Source: RUG100 sp050953425
Lineage (GTDB): Bacteria; Bacillota; Clostridia; Peptostreptococcales; Anaerovoracaceae
Assembly: GCA_050953425.1 (NCBI GenBank)
Contig: JBMNMQ010000002.1
Location: 62,001-126,000 of the forward strand
Length of the DNA: 64,000 nucleotides
Reading direction: 5' to 3'
Positions within the stretch are counted from its first letter, which is position 1. Each line of letters starts with the position of its first letter. The notes beneath the pieces were generated by a model, which worked only from the letters and a program-made list of their open reading frames with translations, was not told the origin of the DNA and ran no database searches. Shown one piece after another: positions 45,150-54,394 of the stretch. The position numbers and the translations under genes are program-made.

Positions 45150-45508
45150 CACGGCAGGTTGATCCGGCTTGCCCTGATCGTCTCTCCGGCAGCTGCTTCC
45201 ACTGGCGGCTGTCGCGCTGTACCAAAAAGCCCCGGTCGAACCGGGGCTTTCTCATTTTCGCGAATGCCGGCACGATGGGCTGGCCCGCTGCCTGCGGCAG
45301 TCCGGCCGCACTGCGGCTCGGAACCGTCGACCGTAATTCATTACGGGACAGCTCTCTGCCGTCGTGCTGCGCTGCATCCTGTTATGCAGAGTATTTCTTG
45401 TTGTTCATAGGCGGTCGGCCGGTCTGAGCACGACATCTCCGTCTGCCCGTTCCGGTCCGATCGACCGTTTGGCTGTTTGCGCCCTCAGGCTGTTTGTCGG
45501 CCGGGCCT
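45150..45508. other. Intergenic between the rnf operon and hydE
   Basis: About 360 bases containing the rnf terminator; no gene or further element was recognised. Confidence 0.6.
45224..45253 (-). terminator. Rho-independent terminator of the rnf operon
   Basis: AAAGCCCCGG and CCGGGGCTTT pair around a five-base loop; on the reverse strand the stem continues into TTTTT. Confidence 0.85.
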
Positions 45509-46321
45509 TCAGGAAGCCTTACTGACCTTCTTGCTGCGATCGAAAACGATCGCGCCGGTCGGGCATTCCTTGGCGCAGAGACCGCAGGCCTTGCACTTTT
45601 CATAGTCGATCACGGCGAGGCCGTCTTCGACGTGAATGGCGTCAAACTTGCAGGTCTTCTCGCATTTCTTGCAGCCGATACAGGCCGTTTTGCAGGCCTG
45701 CATAGCCTTTTTGCCGACTTCGTGATTGCTGCAGGAGACCTTGATCTTGCGATCGTAGTCCATGATCCGCAGCAGACCCTGCGGACAGGTTTTGGCACAG
45801 ATGCCGCAGCCCACGCAGCGTTCGTGATCGATGCCGGGGATGCCGTTGAACATGCGAATCGCATCATACGGGCAGGCTTCCATGCAGTCGCCCAGTCCGA
45901 GACAGCCGGACGCACAGGACCACTGGCCGCCGTAGAACTGCCTGGCCGATTCGCAGGTCTGCTTGCCGGTGTAGTTGACCACAGCCTGCTTTTGATTGCA
46001 GTCGCCGGAGCACATCAGATAAGCGCGCTGCGGCACCACGCTGCCGGCGGAAACACCGAGCGTTTCGGCAATCTTGGCAGCGACGTCGGCGCCGCCGGGA
46101 ATGCAGGCCGAGACCGGAACATTTTCCGGATCCGAGGCCACCGCCGCCGCGTAGTCATCGCAGCCGGCAAAGCCGCAGGCACCGCAGTTGGCGCCGGGCA
46201 GCACGGCCCTGACCTTGACCTGGCGTTCATCGACCGGAACCGCCATGACGGTGCTGGCCACGACAAGGATGATCGAGAAGATGAGGCCCAGTACAGCTGT
46301 TATTACAATTGGCATAACCAT
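45509..46321 (-). CDS. rnfB: Rnf complex subunit RnfB
   Basis: RnfB (270 residues) is the ferredoxin-accepting iron-sulfur subunit of the ion-pumping ferredoxin:NAD+ oxidoreductase. A single N-terminal membrane helix (about 5-28) is followed by the four-cysteine cluster domain GANCGACGFAGCDDYA. Several 4Fe-4S ferredoxin motifs follow: CLGLGDCMEACP, CVGCGICAKTCP, CIGCKKCEKTC and CKACGLCAKECP. It is the last gene of rnfCDGEAB; GGAGG precedes ATG 46321. Confidence 0.95.
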   Translation of the reverse strand: MVMPIVITAVLGLIFSIILVVASTVMAVPVDERQVKVRAVLPGANCGACGFAGCDDYAAAVASDPENVPVSACIPGGADVAAKIAETLGVSAGSVVPQRAYLMCSGDCNQKQAVVNYTGKQTCESARQFYGGQWSCASGCLGLGDCMEACPYDAIRMFNGIPGIDHERCVGCGICAKTCPQGLLRIMDYDRKIKVSCSNHEVGKKAMQACKTACIGCKKCEKTCKFDAIHVEDGLAVIDYEKCKACGLCAKECPTGAIVFDRSKKVSKAS

Positions 46322-46336
46322 GAGTACCCCTCCTTT

Positions 46337-46927
46337 TTAACCGAAAATCCCGTCAACCATTCCGGAGAAGCCCATGAAGGACATGGCCAGAATACTGGCT
46401 GCGACCAGCGTAATCGGCGCGCCCTGGAACGCTTTGGGAATATCGTTGTGTTCAATCTTCTGTCTCACGCCCGCAAACAGCACCATCGCGACCATAAAGC
46501 CGACGCCGGCGCCGAAGGAATTGACCAGAGACAGTCCGTAGTTATAACCGTTATCAATGTTGGTGATCGCCACGCCGAGCACCGCGCAGTTGGTGGTGAT
46601 CAGCGGCAGATATACGCCCAGCGACTTGTGCAGCGCCGGCATGTATTTTTTCATAATGATTTCCACCAGCTGCACCAGCGAAGCGATGACCAGGATGAAG
46701 ACCACCGTCTGCATGTAGCCGATGCCAAAGCGGTCGAGCAGGAAGTGCTGCACCGGCCAGGTGACGGCCGTCGCCAGCAGCATAACGAAGATAACCGCTA
46801 CGCTCATGCCGGCCGCCGAGTCGAGTTTCTTCGACACGCCCAGGAACGGGCAGATCCCGAGGAACTGAGACAGCACATAGTTGTTGATCAGAACCATCGA
46901 GAACAGAATCATCAATACTTCTCTCAT
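46337..46927 (-). CDS. rnfA: Rnf complex subunit RnfA
   Basis: RnfA (196 residues) is one of the two related six-helix membrane subunits that hold the central iron-sulfur cluster of the Rnf complex. Conserved segments are INNYVLSQFLGICPFLGVS and TTNCAVLGVAI, each with the cluster-ligand cysteine, and NSFGAGVGFMVAMVLFAGVR. Its ATG overlaps the rnfE stop by one base, and rnfB follows after 15 bases. Confidence 0.95.
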   Translation of the reverse strand: MREVLMILFSMVLINNYVLSQFLGICPFLGVSKKLDSAAGMSVAVIFVMLLATAVTWPVQHFLLDRFGIGYMQTVVFILVIASLVQLVEIIMKKYMPALHKSLGVYLPLITTNCAVLGVAITNIDNGYNYGLSLVNSFGAGVGFMVAMVLFAGVRQKIEHNDIPKAFQGAPITLVAASILAMSFMGFSGMVDGIFG

Positions 46928-47679
46928 TATGCGTCACGCTCCTCTCCATTGCTGTTTTCTTCCGCTTTCGCCTTTTCCGCCAGCTTGCCGCCGCCGAGGT
47001 TTTCTTTCATGTCGGTGGCGCCGGGGATTTCACAGGTGCCCGCCATCAGGCAGCCGGCGCAGCTGAAGTCCTTGACCGGCTTGATGCTCGGGTTGTGCTC
47101 GGAAATGTAGCGGATCAGCGCGTTGAGGAGACCGAAGACGAAGAAGCCGCCGGCCGGGAGCATGAAGAAGATCATCGGGTGTGCCGTCATCGCTCCGAGC
47201 GAGACGCCGAAAATCGTGCCGGCTCCGAGGATCTCGCGGATCGAGCCCATCAGGAAGCAGGCAATGGTAAAGCCGATGCCCATGCCCAGACCGTCCAGCG
47301 CGGAGTCGATGACCGAATTGTGATTGGCAAATCCTTCGGCCCGGCCGAGGATGATGCAGTTGACCACAATCAGCGGGATATAGAGTCCCAGCGACTTGTT
47401 GAGCTCCGGCAGGAACGCCTGCATCAGCATCTGCACCACCGTAACCAGCGAAGCGATGACGACGATGTAGCACGGAATGCGGACGTTGTCGGGGATCACG
47501 TTCTTCAGAATCGAGATAATGATATTCGAGCAGAACAGTACGGCCAGCGTACAGCCGCCCATGCCCAGGCCGTTGAGAGCCGAGGTTGTCGTCGCGAGGA
47601 ACGGACAGCAGCCCAGCAGCAGCACCAGGGTCGGATTTTCCTTAAAAAAGCCCTTTGTCAGTATGCCTAATTTATTCAT
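46927..47679 (-). CDS. rnfE: Rnf complex subunit RnfE
   Basis: RnfE (250 residues) is the partner of RnfA with the same fold. It has FFKENPTLVLLLGCCPFLAT and VNCIILGRAEGFA with the conserved cysteines, and GLGMGIGFTIACFLMGSIRE. The C-terminal 45 residues are a cytoplasmic extension with CAGCLMAGTCEI, two extra CxxC-like cysteine clusters not required in most RnfE proteins, and a charged tail. It is separated by three bases from rnfG. Confidence 0.94.
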   Translation of the reverse strand: MNKLGILTKGFFKENPTLVLLLGCCPFLATTTSALNGLGMGGCTLAVLFCSNIIISILKNVIPDNVRIPCYIVVIASLVTVVQMLMQAFLPELNKSLGLYIPLIVVNCIILGRAEGFANHNSVIDSALDGLGMGIGFTIACFLMGSIREILGAGTIFGVSLGAMTAHPMIFFMLPAGGFFVFGLLNALIRYISEHNPSIKPVKDFSCAGCLMAGTCEIPGATDMKENLGGGKLAEKAKAEENSNGEERDA

Positions 47680-47682
47680 GAC

Positions 47683-48138
47683 TTATTTCGCCTCCTTTAA
47701 CGCATTTTGAATCGCATTGTAAATGCCGTTGGAGGAAATAGACGCGCCGGTGACGACGTCGATTTTCTTGTTCTGCTTGATCTTCGGCGTATTCAGATCG
47801 GCAGCGGTCTTGCCCTTGTACTGAGACAGATACTCAGGGGTCATCGCCTTCGTGCCCAGACCCGGGGTATCGCTGTGATCCGTCACCGTCACGCCGGTGA
47901 TCTTGCCGCTGGTATCGACGCCGACCATGACGGTCAGGTCGCCGCCAAAGCTCTTGGCCGTGCCCTGATACGCGTCACCCGCGGTGCCCTTCGGCAGAAC
48001 CTGCGCCTTGGCTTCTTCGATCGTCTGCTTGTTGACTTGCGCGATCGCGTCCTCGGTCTTGGAGTTCGTCAGCGCCAGACAGGCACTGGTGATCAGACAG
48101 ATGACGGTCAGCACGATGATTGGTTTTGCCTTATTCAT
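47683..48138 (-). CDS. rnfG: Rnf complex subunit RnfG (compact form)
   Basis: RnfG carries a covalently bound FMN on the outer face of the membrane. The product (151 residues) is shorter than the usual 180-210: about 40 residues are missing between the N-terminal membrane helix region and the FMN domain. The FMN domain includes GKITGVTVTDHSDTPGLGTK. The flavin attachment motif is DVVTGAS, fitting the Dxx(S/T)GA(T/S) rule recognised by ApbE but with serine instead of threonine as the acceptor. It overlaps rnfD by four bases. Confidence 0.9.
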   Translation of the reverse strand: MNKAKPIIVLTVICLITSACLALTNSKTEDAIAQVNKQTIEEAKAQVLPKGTAGDAYQGTAKSFGGDLTVMVGVDTSGKITGVTVTDHSDTPGLGTKAMTPEYLSQYKGKTAADLNTPKIKQNKKIDVVTGASISSNGIYNAIQNALKEAK

Positions 48139-49085
48139 TTCAGATCACCTCCGCAGAATTTTTTATTGCACCAGTTGTCGATGAACGGGGTGATGATATT
48201 CATCACGATAATCGAGAAGGAAACACCTTCCGGATACGCCCCGAAGAGGCGAATGCCCATCGTGATGATCCCGCAGCCGACACCGAAAATGATCTTGCCG
48301 TGCCAGTCGCTCGGCGTCGTCGCGTAGTCGGTCGCCATGAAGAACGCACCCAGCATCACGCCGCCGGCACAGATGTGCCAGAGCGGATTCTGGCCCGCCG
48401 CCAGGGCGAGCACCGCCACGGTGCCGATAAAAGCGATCGGCGTGACCGGTGAGATGACCTTCGTGAAGATCAGAATCAGGCCGCCGATCAGCAGCGCCAG
48501 CGCGCTCACCTCGCCGAGGGAGCCGCCGCAGTTGCCGAGGAACAGGTCGAGCACATGCGGTGTGCCGGCCATGCTGTGTGTCTCGTTGAAAATACCCAGC
48601 GCCGTCGCGTGTGTGGCGGTATCATAGCCGGCCTGGTCGGACAGACCTCTGGGCGTCGGCCAGGTCGTCATCTCCGTCGCAAACGAGACGAAGAGGACAA
48701 TACGGCCGGTCAGTGCCGGGTTGACAAAGTTCTGGCCGATGCCGCCGAACAGGCACTTGGCGATGAAGATCGCCGTAAAGCAGCCGATCGCGGCCATCCA
48801 GAACGGGAAGCTGGCCGGCAGGTTGTAAGCCAGCAGCACGCCGGTGACAATCGCCGAACAGTCGGCAATGGTCTGCGGCTTGCCGGTAATGCGGTTGAAA
48901 AGCCATTCGAAGAAGACGCAGACAACCGCGCAGAAAATCGTCAGCAGCAGCGCTCTCACACCAAACTGATAGACCGCCACGATCATCGCCGGTATCAGCG
49001 AGATCAGGACCGTCAGCATGATCTTCTGCGTATTGGGTGACTCTATGATGTGAGGCGCGTAGGTTACGTTTAATTTATTGCTCAT
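48135..49085 (-). CDS. rnfD: Rnf complex subunit RnfD
   Basis: RnfD (316 residues) is a polytopic membrane subunit with covalent FMN. Recognisable segments are FFEWLFNRITGKP, DCSAIVTGVLLAYNLP, KCLFGGIGQNFVNPALTGR and the likely flavin site DTATHAT, which fits the ApbE target rule. It has about nine membrane helices. Four-base overlaps with both rnfC and rnfG indicate translational coupling. Confidence 0.95.
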   Translation of the reverse strand: MSNKLNVTYAPHIIESPNTQKIMLTVLISLIPAMIVAVYQFGVRALLLTIFCAVVCVFFEWLFNRITGKPQTIADCSAIVTGVLLAYNLPASFPFWMAAIGCFTAIFIAKCLFGGIGQNFVNPALTGRIVLFVSFATEMTTWPTPRGLSDQAGYDTATHATALGIFNETHSMAGTPHVLDLFLGNCGGSLGEVSALALLIGGLILIFTKVISPVTPIAFIGTVAVLALAAGQNPLWHICAGGVMLGAFFMATDYATTPSDWHGKIIFGVGCGIITMGIRLFGAYPEGVSFSIIVMNIITPFIDNWCNKKFCGGDLK

Positions 49086-50401
49086 TTCTTACTCGCCCCC
49101 TTAATAGCATTCTTGCACAGCTTGTTGACAAAACTCAGCGGTCTTCTGGCCGGGCAGACATACGAGCAGCTGCCGCATTCCATGCACTGCATGACCTTCA
49201 GTTCCTGCGCTTTCTCAATGTCCTCGATCTTGTAGGCATCGTAGTATGCCTTCGGCAGCAGATGAAACGGACAGGCGTCGTGACATTTGCCGCAGTTGAT
49301 GCAGGCCGTCTCCGGCTGTGTTTCTGCTTCGGGGCCGCTGAACGCGAGAATCGCGTTGTTGGCTTTGATGATCGGCACGTCGACACTGGCGACGGCGCGT
49401 CCCATCATCGGGCCGCCCATAAGGATCTTCTTCGGCTCCGCCTTGAAGCCGCCGGCCGCTTCGATGGCATCGGAAATGCTCATTCCGATCGGCACCGTGT
49501 AGTTGCCGGGCTGCCGAATGGCGGTGCCGTCGATCGTCAGCGTCTTGCTGACCAGCGGCATGCCGGTGCGGATGTAGTGACTGAGCGTCGCGATCGAAGT
49601 GACGTTGGAAACCAGGACGCCGACCTCGGCCGGGAGCACGCCGGCATTGGTAAGAATGCCGCAGGTTTCGTAGATCAGCACGCGCTCGGCACCCTGCGGA
49701 TACCGGGATTTCAGGGTCTGCACCCGCACTCTGCCGGACAGTCCCCGTTCGCCGATCTGCTGGGTCAGACGGCTGATCGCCTGCGGTTTGTTGCTCTCAA
49801 TGCCGATGATCGTCTGTTCGAGCTCAAGGTACTTCATGACGATCTCGATGCCGTCGAGAATTTCCTCGGTGCGCTCCATCATCAGCCGGTAGTCGGTGGT
49901 GATGTAGGGTTCGCACTCGGCGCCGTTGACAATCAGCGTCTTCACTTCGTCGAGGTTCTTGGGATTGAACTTGACAAAAGTCGGAAACGAAGCGCCGCCC
50001 AGTCCGACCAGGCCGCTGCTGCGCGTTTCCTTGATGAAATCCTCGCGGCTGCTGATGACGGGAGGCTGAATTCCCTCCCAGACTTCTTTTTTGTGGTCCG
50101 ATTCGATGACCACCTGTTTTTCAGTCGCGCCCATCATGTTGCGCATTTCGCGGATCTCCTTGACCTCTCCGGAAATGCTGGCATGAATCGGCACGCTGAG
50201 GAAAGCTTCGCTGTCTCCGATGACCTGTCCTACTTTTACATGGTCGCCTTTTTTGACCGTAGGAGTACATGGAGCACCGATGTGCATCGACATAGGAATC
50301 GCTACGAAATCCGGATCCTCAACAGGTGTTGAGGCCTGGTTTTCGGTATTCTTGTTATGCCTCAGCTTGATGCTTCCCAAAGCACTGTAGAATTGATTCA
50401 T
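49082..50401 (-). CDS. rnfC: Rnf complex subunit RnfC
   Basis: RnfC (439 residues) is the peripheral NADH-side subunit of the Rnf complex. The N-terminal part has the lipoyl-like barrel (GAPCTPTVKKGDHVKVGQVI), followed by the FMN/NADH-binding region GLGGASFPTFVKF and VNGAECEPYITTDYRLM. Two 4Fe-4S motifs follow: CINCGKCHDACPFHLLP and CMECGSCSYVCPARRPL. It is the first gene of the operon. AAAGGAGG lies 11 bases before ATG 50401; a TTG three codons earlier is too close to it. Confidence 0.95.
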   Translation of the reverse strand: MNQFYSALGSIKLRHNKNTENQASTPVEDPDFVAIPMSMHIGAPCTPTVKKGDHVKVGQVIGDSEAFLSVPIHASISGEVKEIREMRNMMGATEKQVVIESDHKKEVWEGIQPPVISSREDFIKETRSSGLVGLGGASFPTFVKFNPKNLDEVKTLIVNGAECEPYITTDYRLMMERTEEILDGIEIVMKYLELEQTIIGIESNKPQAISRLTQQIGERGLSGRVRVQTLKSRYPQGAERVLIYETCGILTNAGVLPAEVGVLVSNVTSIATLSHYIRTGMPLVSKTLTIDGTAIRQPGNYTVPIGMSISDAIEAAGGFKAEPKKILMGGPMMGRAVASVDVPIIKANNAILAFSGPEAETQPETACINCGKCHDACPFHLLPKAYYDAYKIEDIEKAQELKVMQCMECGSCSYVCPARRPLSFVNKLCKNAIKGASKK

Positions 50402-50651
50402 AATGGCCAAATCCTCCTTTGAGTAGATGCTACTCAGAAATTCAGCATGTTAGTAATATATTAAGCACGGAGCACGGAGCTCCAGCATGCTTATAGATTA
50501 TTCCGGCTGCCGCCGCTGCCGCTGCTGCGCCGCGGGACCGCACGGGCAGACCGCGGGAGCGGACAATGCAGGCAGACTGCGCGGCAGAGCACAGAAACGA
50601 GCTTTGCCGGCAAGCCGCTGTCGGGCTGCCGCCGGCAGGTCGGCTTCCGTG

Positions 50652-51089
50652 TTATTGTGAGTTCGGATGGGAATCCAGATAACGCTGCATGATCAGCACG
50701 GCCGCCTGTTTGTCGATGACCTCGCGGCGCCGCTCGCGCCGCACATCACCGGCAATCAGCACTTGTTCGGCTTCCCTTGTTGTCAGCCGTTCGTCCTGCC
50801 AGACCAGCGGCACATCCGCCAGCCCTGTGCTGTTCATCTTGTTGCGCAGTTTTTCGGCAAAATGCCGCACCTTTTCGGTCTGCGGGCTGTCGCTGCCGTC
50901 GAGACTGATCGGCAGTCCGACAATCACCGCATCGCAGTCATAGGCGCGGATATATTCGATCACTTTTGACGTGTCTTTTTTGATGCCGATTCGTTGGATG
51001 GTCGTGACACCCTGGGCTGTCATGCCGAGCGCATCACAAACAGCGACTCCGATCGTCTTCTCACCTACGTCCAGGGCGATTTTTCTCAT
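50652..51089 (-). CDS. ruvX: Holliday junction resolvase RuvX (YqgF family)
   Basis: RuvX (145 residues) is an RNase H-like nuclease, known in E. coli for 16S rRNA 5'-end processing and proposed to cut Holliday junctions. It starts with RKIALDVGEKTIGVAVCD, the first acidic catalytic strand, and contains VIVGLPISLDGSDSPQTEKV, VWQDERLTTREAEQ and the final DKQAAVLIMQRYLD with the last catalytic aspartate. It follows ireB by 8 bases, in the conserved alaS-ireB-ruvX order of Firmicutes. Confidence 0.93.
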   Translation of the reverse strand: MRKIALDVGEKTIGVAVCDALGMTAQGVTTIQRIGIKKDTSKVIEYIRAYDCDAVIVGLPISLDGSDSPQTEKVRHFAEKLRNKMNSTGLADVPLVWQDERLTTREAEQVLIAGDVRRERRREVIDKQAAVLIMQRYLDSHPNSQ

Positions 51090-51097
51090 CGAGCCGC

Positions 51098-51346
51098 CTA
51101 TTTGTTCAGATAGCTGCGTACCAGTTCTTCCGCCAGGTCATCGCGATCGATCTGACGAATGATGTTTCTCGCATTCTTATGGCTGGTAATATACGATGGA
51201 TCTCCGGACAGCAGATAGCCCACGATCTGGTCGATCGCGTTGTAACCGCGCTCATCCAGCGCTTCGTAGACATCGGTCAGGATTTCTTTCGGTGTACGCT
51301 CACTGCGTGTTCCGCTGTTGAACAGCAGTGTGTTCCTGTCATCCAT
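51098..51346 (-). CDS. ireB: IreB family regulatory phosphoprotein
   Basis: IreB (82 residues, formerly DUF965/UPF0297) is a small helical protein phosphorylated by the Ser/Thr kinase IreK in Enterococcus faecalis and linked to cell-envelope homeostasis. Family hallmarks are EILTDVYEALDERGYNAIDQI followed by VGYLLSGDPSYITSHKNARN. The N-terminal TLLFNSGTRSER region holds likely phospho-threonines. It is the middle gene of alaS-ireB-ruvX and has its own promoter in the gap after alaS. Confidence 0.93.
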   Translation of the reverse strand: MDDRNTLLFNSGTRSERTPKEILTDVYEALDERGYNAIDQIVGYLLSGDPSYITSHKNARNIIRQIDRDDLAEELVRSYLNK

Positions 51347-51379
51347 TTCTGGCCTCCTTGCCTTGGTACATTTGCTAAT

Positions 51380-51408
51380 ATTATATTATTTTTCAAAGGT
51401 GATTACAA
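51380..51408 (-). promoter_or_regulatory. Predicted promoter of ireB-ruvX
   Basis: TTGTAA (51408-51403, overlapping the alaS stop) and TATAAT (51385-51380) on the reverse strand are 17 bp apart. Confidence 0.6.
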
Positions 51409-54021
51409 CAATTTTTCCGCAGCCGCAAAGGCATCGGGAATCCTAGCCGGATCTTTGGCGCCGGCCTGCGCCATATCGGCCTTGCCGCCGCCGCCGCCGC
51501 CGGCCGCCGCGGCAATTTCCTTGACCATCTTCCCGGCGTGATAGCCGCGGCCGACCACATCGTCGGTCAGGGAAACGAGGAACGTCACTTTGCCGCCGTT
51601 GACCGCGGCGAGCACCAGCGCCACCCCCTTGTATTTTTCCCGCACCTCGTCGGACATGGCGCGGAGATCCTTGATCGTGGCATCGGAGAACGTCCTGGTG
51701 ACGAGTCGGATGTCGTGGATCTGCGGAGACGATTCGATCATCCGATCGAGATCCGAGCCCATCGAAGCGCGCCGCAGTTCTTCCAGTTCCCGGGCATTGG
51801 CCTTGTTCTCGGCGGAGAGTTTTTTGATTCGCTCGACGAGACTGCCGCGATCCGCCTTGAGGGGCTTTGCCGCCCGGCGCAGCATATCTTCATCTTCCTC
51901 GAGCCGCTGACGCAGAGCACGGCCGGTGATCGCCTCGATGCGGCGCACGCCGCTGGCGATGCCGCTCTCGGAGAGAATGTGCAGACCGCCGATCTGGCCG
52001 CTGTTCTGCACGTGCACGCCGCCGCAGAGCTCGCGGCTGCAGTCGCCGATCGAAACCACCCGCACTTCGTCGCCGTATTTTTCGGTGAAGAGCCCGATCG
52101 CGCCGGACGCTTCGGCTTCCCTGAGCGGCATCAGTTCCGTGGTGACGGGCAGAAATTCGTCGATGTATTCGTTGACGATCGCCTCCGCCTGCCGCAGCTG
52201 TTCCGCGGTCATCGCCTCATAATGGTTGAAGTCAAAGCGCAGCATCGCTTCGTCAACGGCCGATCCGGCCTGCGCCGCGTGGTCGCCGAGCACTTCGCGC
52301 AGCGCTGCGTGCAGCAGATGCGTGGCGGTATGGTTGCGGGCCGCGTTGTGCCGCTTCAGGGCGTCGATTTCGGCGTGCACAGTCTGTCCGGCCGCGAAGC
52401 TGCCGCGGCGGACGTGCACTTTGTGTACGATGATGTCGTGTTTTTTTGTCACCTCGGTGACCTCGGCCTCACTCTCCTCGCCGCGCAGCAGACCGGTGTC
52501 GCAGACCTGCCCGCCGCCGGCCGCGTAAAACGGCGTGCGGTCGAGAACCACATAGCCATCCGCTCCTTCGGGCAGCGTTTCAACCCTGCCCTGCTCCGTC
52601 AGCAGCAGCGTGATGCGGCCGTCGTCTTCCTCGTGCTCATAGCCGGTAAATTCGGTGGCGCCGTCGAACTCTCCCTCAAAGACACCGTCTTCCCAGGCAA
52701 AATCGCGGCGCTCGGCATCGGCCTTGCCGCGCTGCTTCTGCTGTGCCATCGCCGCTTCAAAGCCGTCTCGGTCGACGGCAAAGCCGGCGTCGGCAAGAAT
52801 TTCCTCGGTGATGTCGATGGGAAAGCCGTAGGTGTCGTGCAGTCGGAAGGCGCGTTCGCCGTCGAGCGTTTTGCTGCCGGCGTCACGCATTTCCTGCATA
52901 TATTCCTCGATGCGCGCCATGCCCTGATCGAGGGTCTGCTCGAACTGCTCCTCCTCGGCGGCGACGATTTTGCGGATAAAATCCTGCTGCTCGCGCAGTT
53001 CCGGATAAGCGTCGCCGCTGACCGCGGCCACCGCATCGACGAGGCCGGAGAAAAAGCCGGCCGGTGCCTGCAGCTTGCGGCCGTGGCGGATCGCGCGGCG
53101 GATCAGGCGCCGCAGAACGTAGCCGCGGCCCTCGTTGCCGGGCATGATGTGGTCGCTGATCATGAAAGCGGCCGAACGGATGTGATCGGTGATGATACGC
53201 AGCGAAACATCGCCGTCCCCCTGCCCGTCATGGTATGCGGTGCCGGTCGCCTTCGCGGCCGCCTGCAGGATCGAAGCGATGGTATCGACGTCGAAGATCG
53301 AGTCGACGCCCTGCATGATGCAGGCCAGCCGCTCCAGTCCCATGCCGGTGTCGATGTTCTTCTGCGCCAGCTCGGTATAGCGGCCCTCGCCGTCGTTGTT
53401 GAACTGGGTGAAGACGTGGTTCCAGAACTCGATGTAGCGGTCGCATTCGCAGCCCGGCTTGCAGTCGGGCCGGCCGCATCCGTACTGCTCGCCGCGGTCG
53501 TAGTAGATCTCCGAACAGGGGCCGCAGGGACCGGAGCCGATCTCCCAGAAGTTGTCTTCCTTGCCGAGGCGGACGATGCGCTCGGCGGGGAAGCCGACTT
53601 CGTCCTTCCAGATGTGATAGGTTTCGTCGTCCTTTTCGTAAACCGAAACCCAGATGCGATCGGTGGGCATATGCAGCACCTCGGTCAGGAATTCCCACCC
53701 CCAGGTAATGCTCTCGCGCTTGAAGTAGTCGCCGAACGAAAAGCTGCCCAGCATTTCGAAGAAGGTGCCGTGACGCGATGTGATGCCGACGTTTTCGATG
53801 TCGGCAGTGCGGATGCACTTCTGCACCGTCGTCATCCGGCGCGAAGGCGGTTCCTCTAGGCCGGCAAAATACGGTTTCATCGGCGCCATGCCGGAATTGA
53901 TCAGGAGCAGGCTCTTATCGGTCTGCGGTACCAGCGGAAAACTTCCGCGGCGGTAGTGGCCCTTGCTCTCGTAGAATTCCTCAAACAACTCCCTGATAGT
54001 ATTTAGTCCCAGTTTTTTCAT
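51403..54021 (-). CDS. alaS: Alanine--tRNA ligase
   Basis: AlaRS (872 residues) charges tRNA-Ala. The class II catalytic domain starts LNTIRELFEEFYESKGH and contains INSGMAPMKPYFAG and VFTQFNNDGEGRY. The editing domain has the zinc/catalytic set HTATHLLHAALREVLGDHA and CGGVHVQNSGQIG. The C-terminal C-Ala/DHHA1 domain ends with the glycine-rich AAAGGGGGGKADMAQAGAK loop. All domains are complete. GGAGGATCT precedes ATG 54021. A T-box leader, common for Firmicutes aminoacyl-tRNA synthetases, was looked for and not found. Confidence 0.97.
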   Translation of the reverse strand: MKKLGLNTIRELFEEFYESKGHYRRGSFPLVPQTDKSLLLINSGMAPMKPYFAGLEEPPSRRMTTVQKCIRTADIENVGITSRHGTFFEMLGSFSFGDYFKRESITWGWEFLTEVLHMPTDRIWVSVYEKDDETYHIWKDEVGFPAERIVRLGKEDNFWEIGSGPCGPCSEIYYDRGEQYGCGRPDCKPGCECDRYIEFWNHVFTQFNNDGEGRYTELAQKNIDTGMGLERLACIMQGVDSIFDVDTIASILQAAAKATGTAYHDGQGDGDVSLRIITDHIRSAAFMISDHIMPGNEGRGYVLRRLIRRAIRHGRKLQAPAGFFSGLVDAVAAVSGDAYPELREQQDFIRKIVAAEEEQFEQTLDQGMARIEEYMQEMRDAGSKTLDGERAFRLHDTYGFPIDITEEILADAGFAVDRDGFEAAMAQQKQRGKADAERRDFAWEDGVFEGEFDGATEFTGYEHEEDDGRITLLLTEQGRVETLPEGADGYVVLDRTPFYAAGGGQVCDTGLLRGEESEAEVTEVTKKHDIIVHKVHVRRGSFAAGQTVHAEIDALKRHNAARNHTATHLLHAALREVLGDHAAQAGSAVDEAMLRFDFNHYEAMTAEQLRQAEAIVNEYIDEFLPVTTELMPLREAEASGAIGLFTEKYGDEVRVVSIGDCSRELCGGVHVQNSGQIGGLHILSESGIASGVRRIEAITGRALRQRLEEDEDMLRRAAKPLKADRGSLVERIKKLSAENKANARELEELRRASMGSDLDRMIESSPQIHDIRLVTRTFSDATIKDLRAMSDEVREKYKGVALVLAAVNGGKVTFLVSLTDDVVGRGYHAGKMVKEIAAAAGGGGGGKADMAQAGAKDPARIPDAFAAAEKLL

Positions 54022-54052
54022 AGATCCTCCAGAAAAGCTCAATAATCAGTTT

Positions 54053-54081
54053 ATTTTACCACTTCTCCCCACGGCAGGCAA
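54053..54081 (-). promoter_or_regulatory. Predicted promoter of alaS
   Basis: TTGCCT (54081-54076) and TAAAAT (54058-54053) on the reverse strand are 17 bp apart, about 32 bases before the start codon. Confidence 0.6.
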
Positions 54082-54095
54082 TAATATTGCATCAG

Positions 54096-54185
54096 GATCG
54101 CGCACCGATCGGGTGATGTTTGTATAGTGATCGTGCACTGCGATCGAGCGATGTTTGTATGGTAAGAGCGCACCGGGATCGGGTT
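54096..54185. repeat. Degenerate 33-35 bp tandem repeat, about 2.6 copies
   Basis: Units start at 54096, 54129 and 54164; the first two share GATGTTTGTAT and a CGATCG core. Confidence 0.65.
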
Positions 54186-54394
54186 CGCCGGGCACGGATG
54201 TGCAGCCTGTCTTTATCTTGGAATCAGGATGGGATGTCCGCACTGCGTCAGAGCTTTTCTGCACAACTCGTTCATGCTATACTGAAGGCACGCCGTGCAA
54301 AAGCAATGTGCCGCACCGGCAAAGGCCGTCCTGCTGCAGACTCTGACCCAGGTCCGGTCAGAGGTTTCTCCAGACCCTGACCCCGCCCTGCCGC

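Noticed and set aside
54022..54250. T-box riboswitch upstream of alaS
   Set aside because: The conserved T-box core (GGTGG-ACCGCG type) was not found on the reverse strand, and the promoter lies only about 30 bases before the start.
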